From Asticcacaulis machinosus (GTDB lineage Bacteria > Pseudomonadota > Alphaproteobacteria > Caulobacterales > Caulobacteraceae): 64,000 nucleotides of DNA. The stretch lies in NCBI RefSeq assembly GCF_028550435.1, contig NZ_JAQQKV010000001.1:806001-870000 (forward strand), in the 5' to 3' direction. A program made the position numbers and the translations under genes. This document shows positions 63,390 to 64,000 of this stretch, piece by piece. The notes under the pieces were generated by a model. That model made no database searches, was not told where the DNA came from, and was given only the letters and a program-made list of their open reading frames with translations. How positions within the stretch are numbered: position 1 is the first letter of the stretch; every line of letters begins with the position of its first letter.

Positions 63390-64000
63390 TTAGAATTTCA
63401 TACGCAAACCGACGTTGAGCGCCGGGTAGACTTTAAAATCATCCAGTTCGTCTTCTAACCGGCTTTGCTCCTTGGCCAGTTCAGACATGAAGGTGGGATC
63501 CGACGCCAGCGATCCGTTGGATGCCAGCGATACCTTGGCTGCCCCTTGCATAAAGGCTCCGGCCTCAAGGTTCAACTCAACTGGGCCTATGCCCTGACGC
63601 ACACCGAGTCCCAGATAAGGCACGCCTTTGCTGAATTTGGTATTTTGAGTGATCGTGCCAATTTGCGAAGGCGTAAACGTCGTATCACCGATTTCTGTAT
63701 TACCGGTCGGCGTACCTCTCAGATCCAGCTTATTGTCATTGGCATAGTAGCCGCCGGTAACATAAAAGCCGGGAAACACCTTCAAATCGACCTGCGCGCC
63801 GACAGAGCCCAGCTTGAGGTCGCCCTCATATTTAACGCCGTCAAGCGTATCATCATAGCTGTAGTCAAACTTATTGATGATGCCGCGCACCGTGATCAGC
63901 GGATTGACCTCAACCCCCACCTCGGCGCCAAGACCCAGTGTGGACACCCGCGCCCCCACATAATCCAGTTCAACAGCCTGTGCGGCTATGGGTGCGACCG
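63390..64000 (-). CDS. Outer-membrane beta-barrel protein (5' end outside window)
   Basis: About 203 codons are visible, open to the window edge. The edge lies near the end of a signal peptide (VAPIAAQA, then VELDYVGARV). Alternating hydrophobic residues and aromatic girdle positions suggest a beta-barrel: TVRGIINKFDYSYDD, GSVGAQVDLKVFPGFYVTGGYY, VPYLGLGVRQGIGPVELNLEAG, ending LNVGLRMKF with the terminal Phe typical of outer-membrane proteins. A helical insertion (FMSELAKEQSRLEDELDDF) lies near the end. The family is uncertain; an OmpW-like or uncharacterised porin-like protein is possible. Confidence 0.8.
   Translation of the reverse strand, partial: VAPIAAQAVELDYVGARVSTLGLGAEVGVEVNPLITVRGIINKFDYSYDDTLDGVKYEGDLKLGSVGAQVDLKVFPGFYVTGGYYANDNKLDLRGTPTGNTEIGDTTFTPSQIGTITQNTKFSKGVPYLGLGVRQGIGPVELNLEAGAFMQGAAKVSLASNGSLASDPTFMSELAKEQSRLEDELDDFKVYPALNVGLRMKF

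Noticed and set aside
1-64000. tRNA or rRNA genes
   Set aside because: None could be recognised by eye; a covariance search would settle this.

Overview
The window looks like chromosomal DNA of an alphaproteobacterium of the order Caulobacterales, probably near Asticcacaulis. The basis is gene content: a TipF-type flagellar regulator, CheY/CheZ, Tad pilus pseudopilins behind a CtrA-type box, Caulobacter-type TonB-dependent receptors, DUF2336, DUF2093 and DUF3035 proteins, and the order ribF - ileS - lspA - DUF3035. The genus is inferred, not proven. No rRNA, tRNA, CRISPR array, prophage or classical insertion sequence was recognised. Both ends cut a gene.

Layout. 0-3 kb: a cut TonB-dependent receptor diverges from a beta-propeller phytase lipoprotein, with a strong PhoB-box candidate between them; this reads as a phosphate-starvation phytate locus. 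3-12 kb: a degenerate EAL-like protein, two DUF2336 proteins, NAD kinase, an Hpt protein and a hybrid histidine kinase lacking both phosphoacceptors. 12-21 kb: a second TonB receptor, SelO, a DUF559 nuclease held between two copies of a structured repeat, glutaminase, an orphan gene and an S9 peptidase. 21-25 kb: an otsB - GH15 - otsA trehalose operon with ATGA junctions. 25-35 kb: tamA-tamB, a Ca/Na antiporter and an M61 peptidase. 35-41.7 kb: pirin and OsmC, TadE/TadG proteins, xseA, DUF2093 and an M23 peptidase. 41.9-47.4 kb: a response regulator, TipF, two hydrolases, CheZ and CheY. 47.6-55 kb: MaoC, ribF, an AT-rich orphan, ileS, lspA and a DUF3035 lipoprotein. 55-64 kb: an exported methyltransferase, mutL, rsmD and rluB with a tandem-repeat tail, tadA, a ParE/RHH toxin-antitoxin pair, MscS and a cut outer-membrane protein.

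The most unusual feature is a family of REP/BIME-like palindromic repeats. Each unit has a C-rich/G-rich hairpin, then a second hairpin whose stem sequence changes with compensation, then a G-rich tail; units mostly occur as inverted pairs. One pair lies inside ileS as an in-frame 138-bp insert of 46 codons. Two pairs flank the DUF559 nuclease gene, and the end of that gene is encoded by the repeat. I suggest the nuclease may be linked to spread of these repeats, as RAYT transposases are to other REPs; this is inference. A second, 43-nt palindromic repeat occurs three times with compensatory stem changes. Other points of note are a CheZ whose CheY-binding peptide occurs three times, and a seven-copy 60-bp tandem repeat in rluB.
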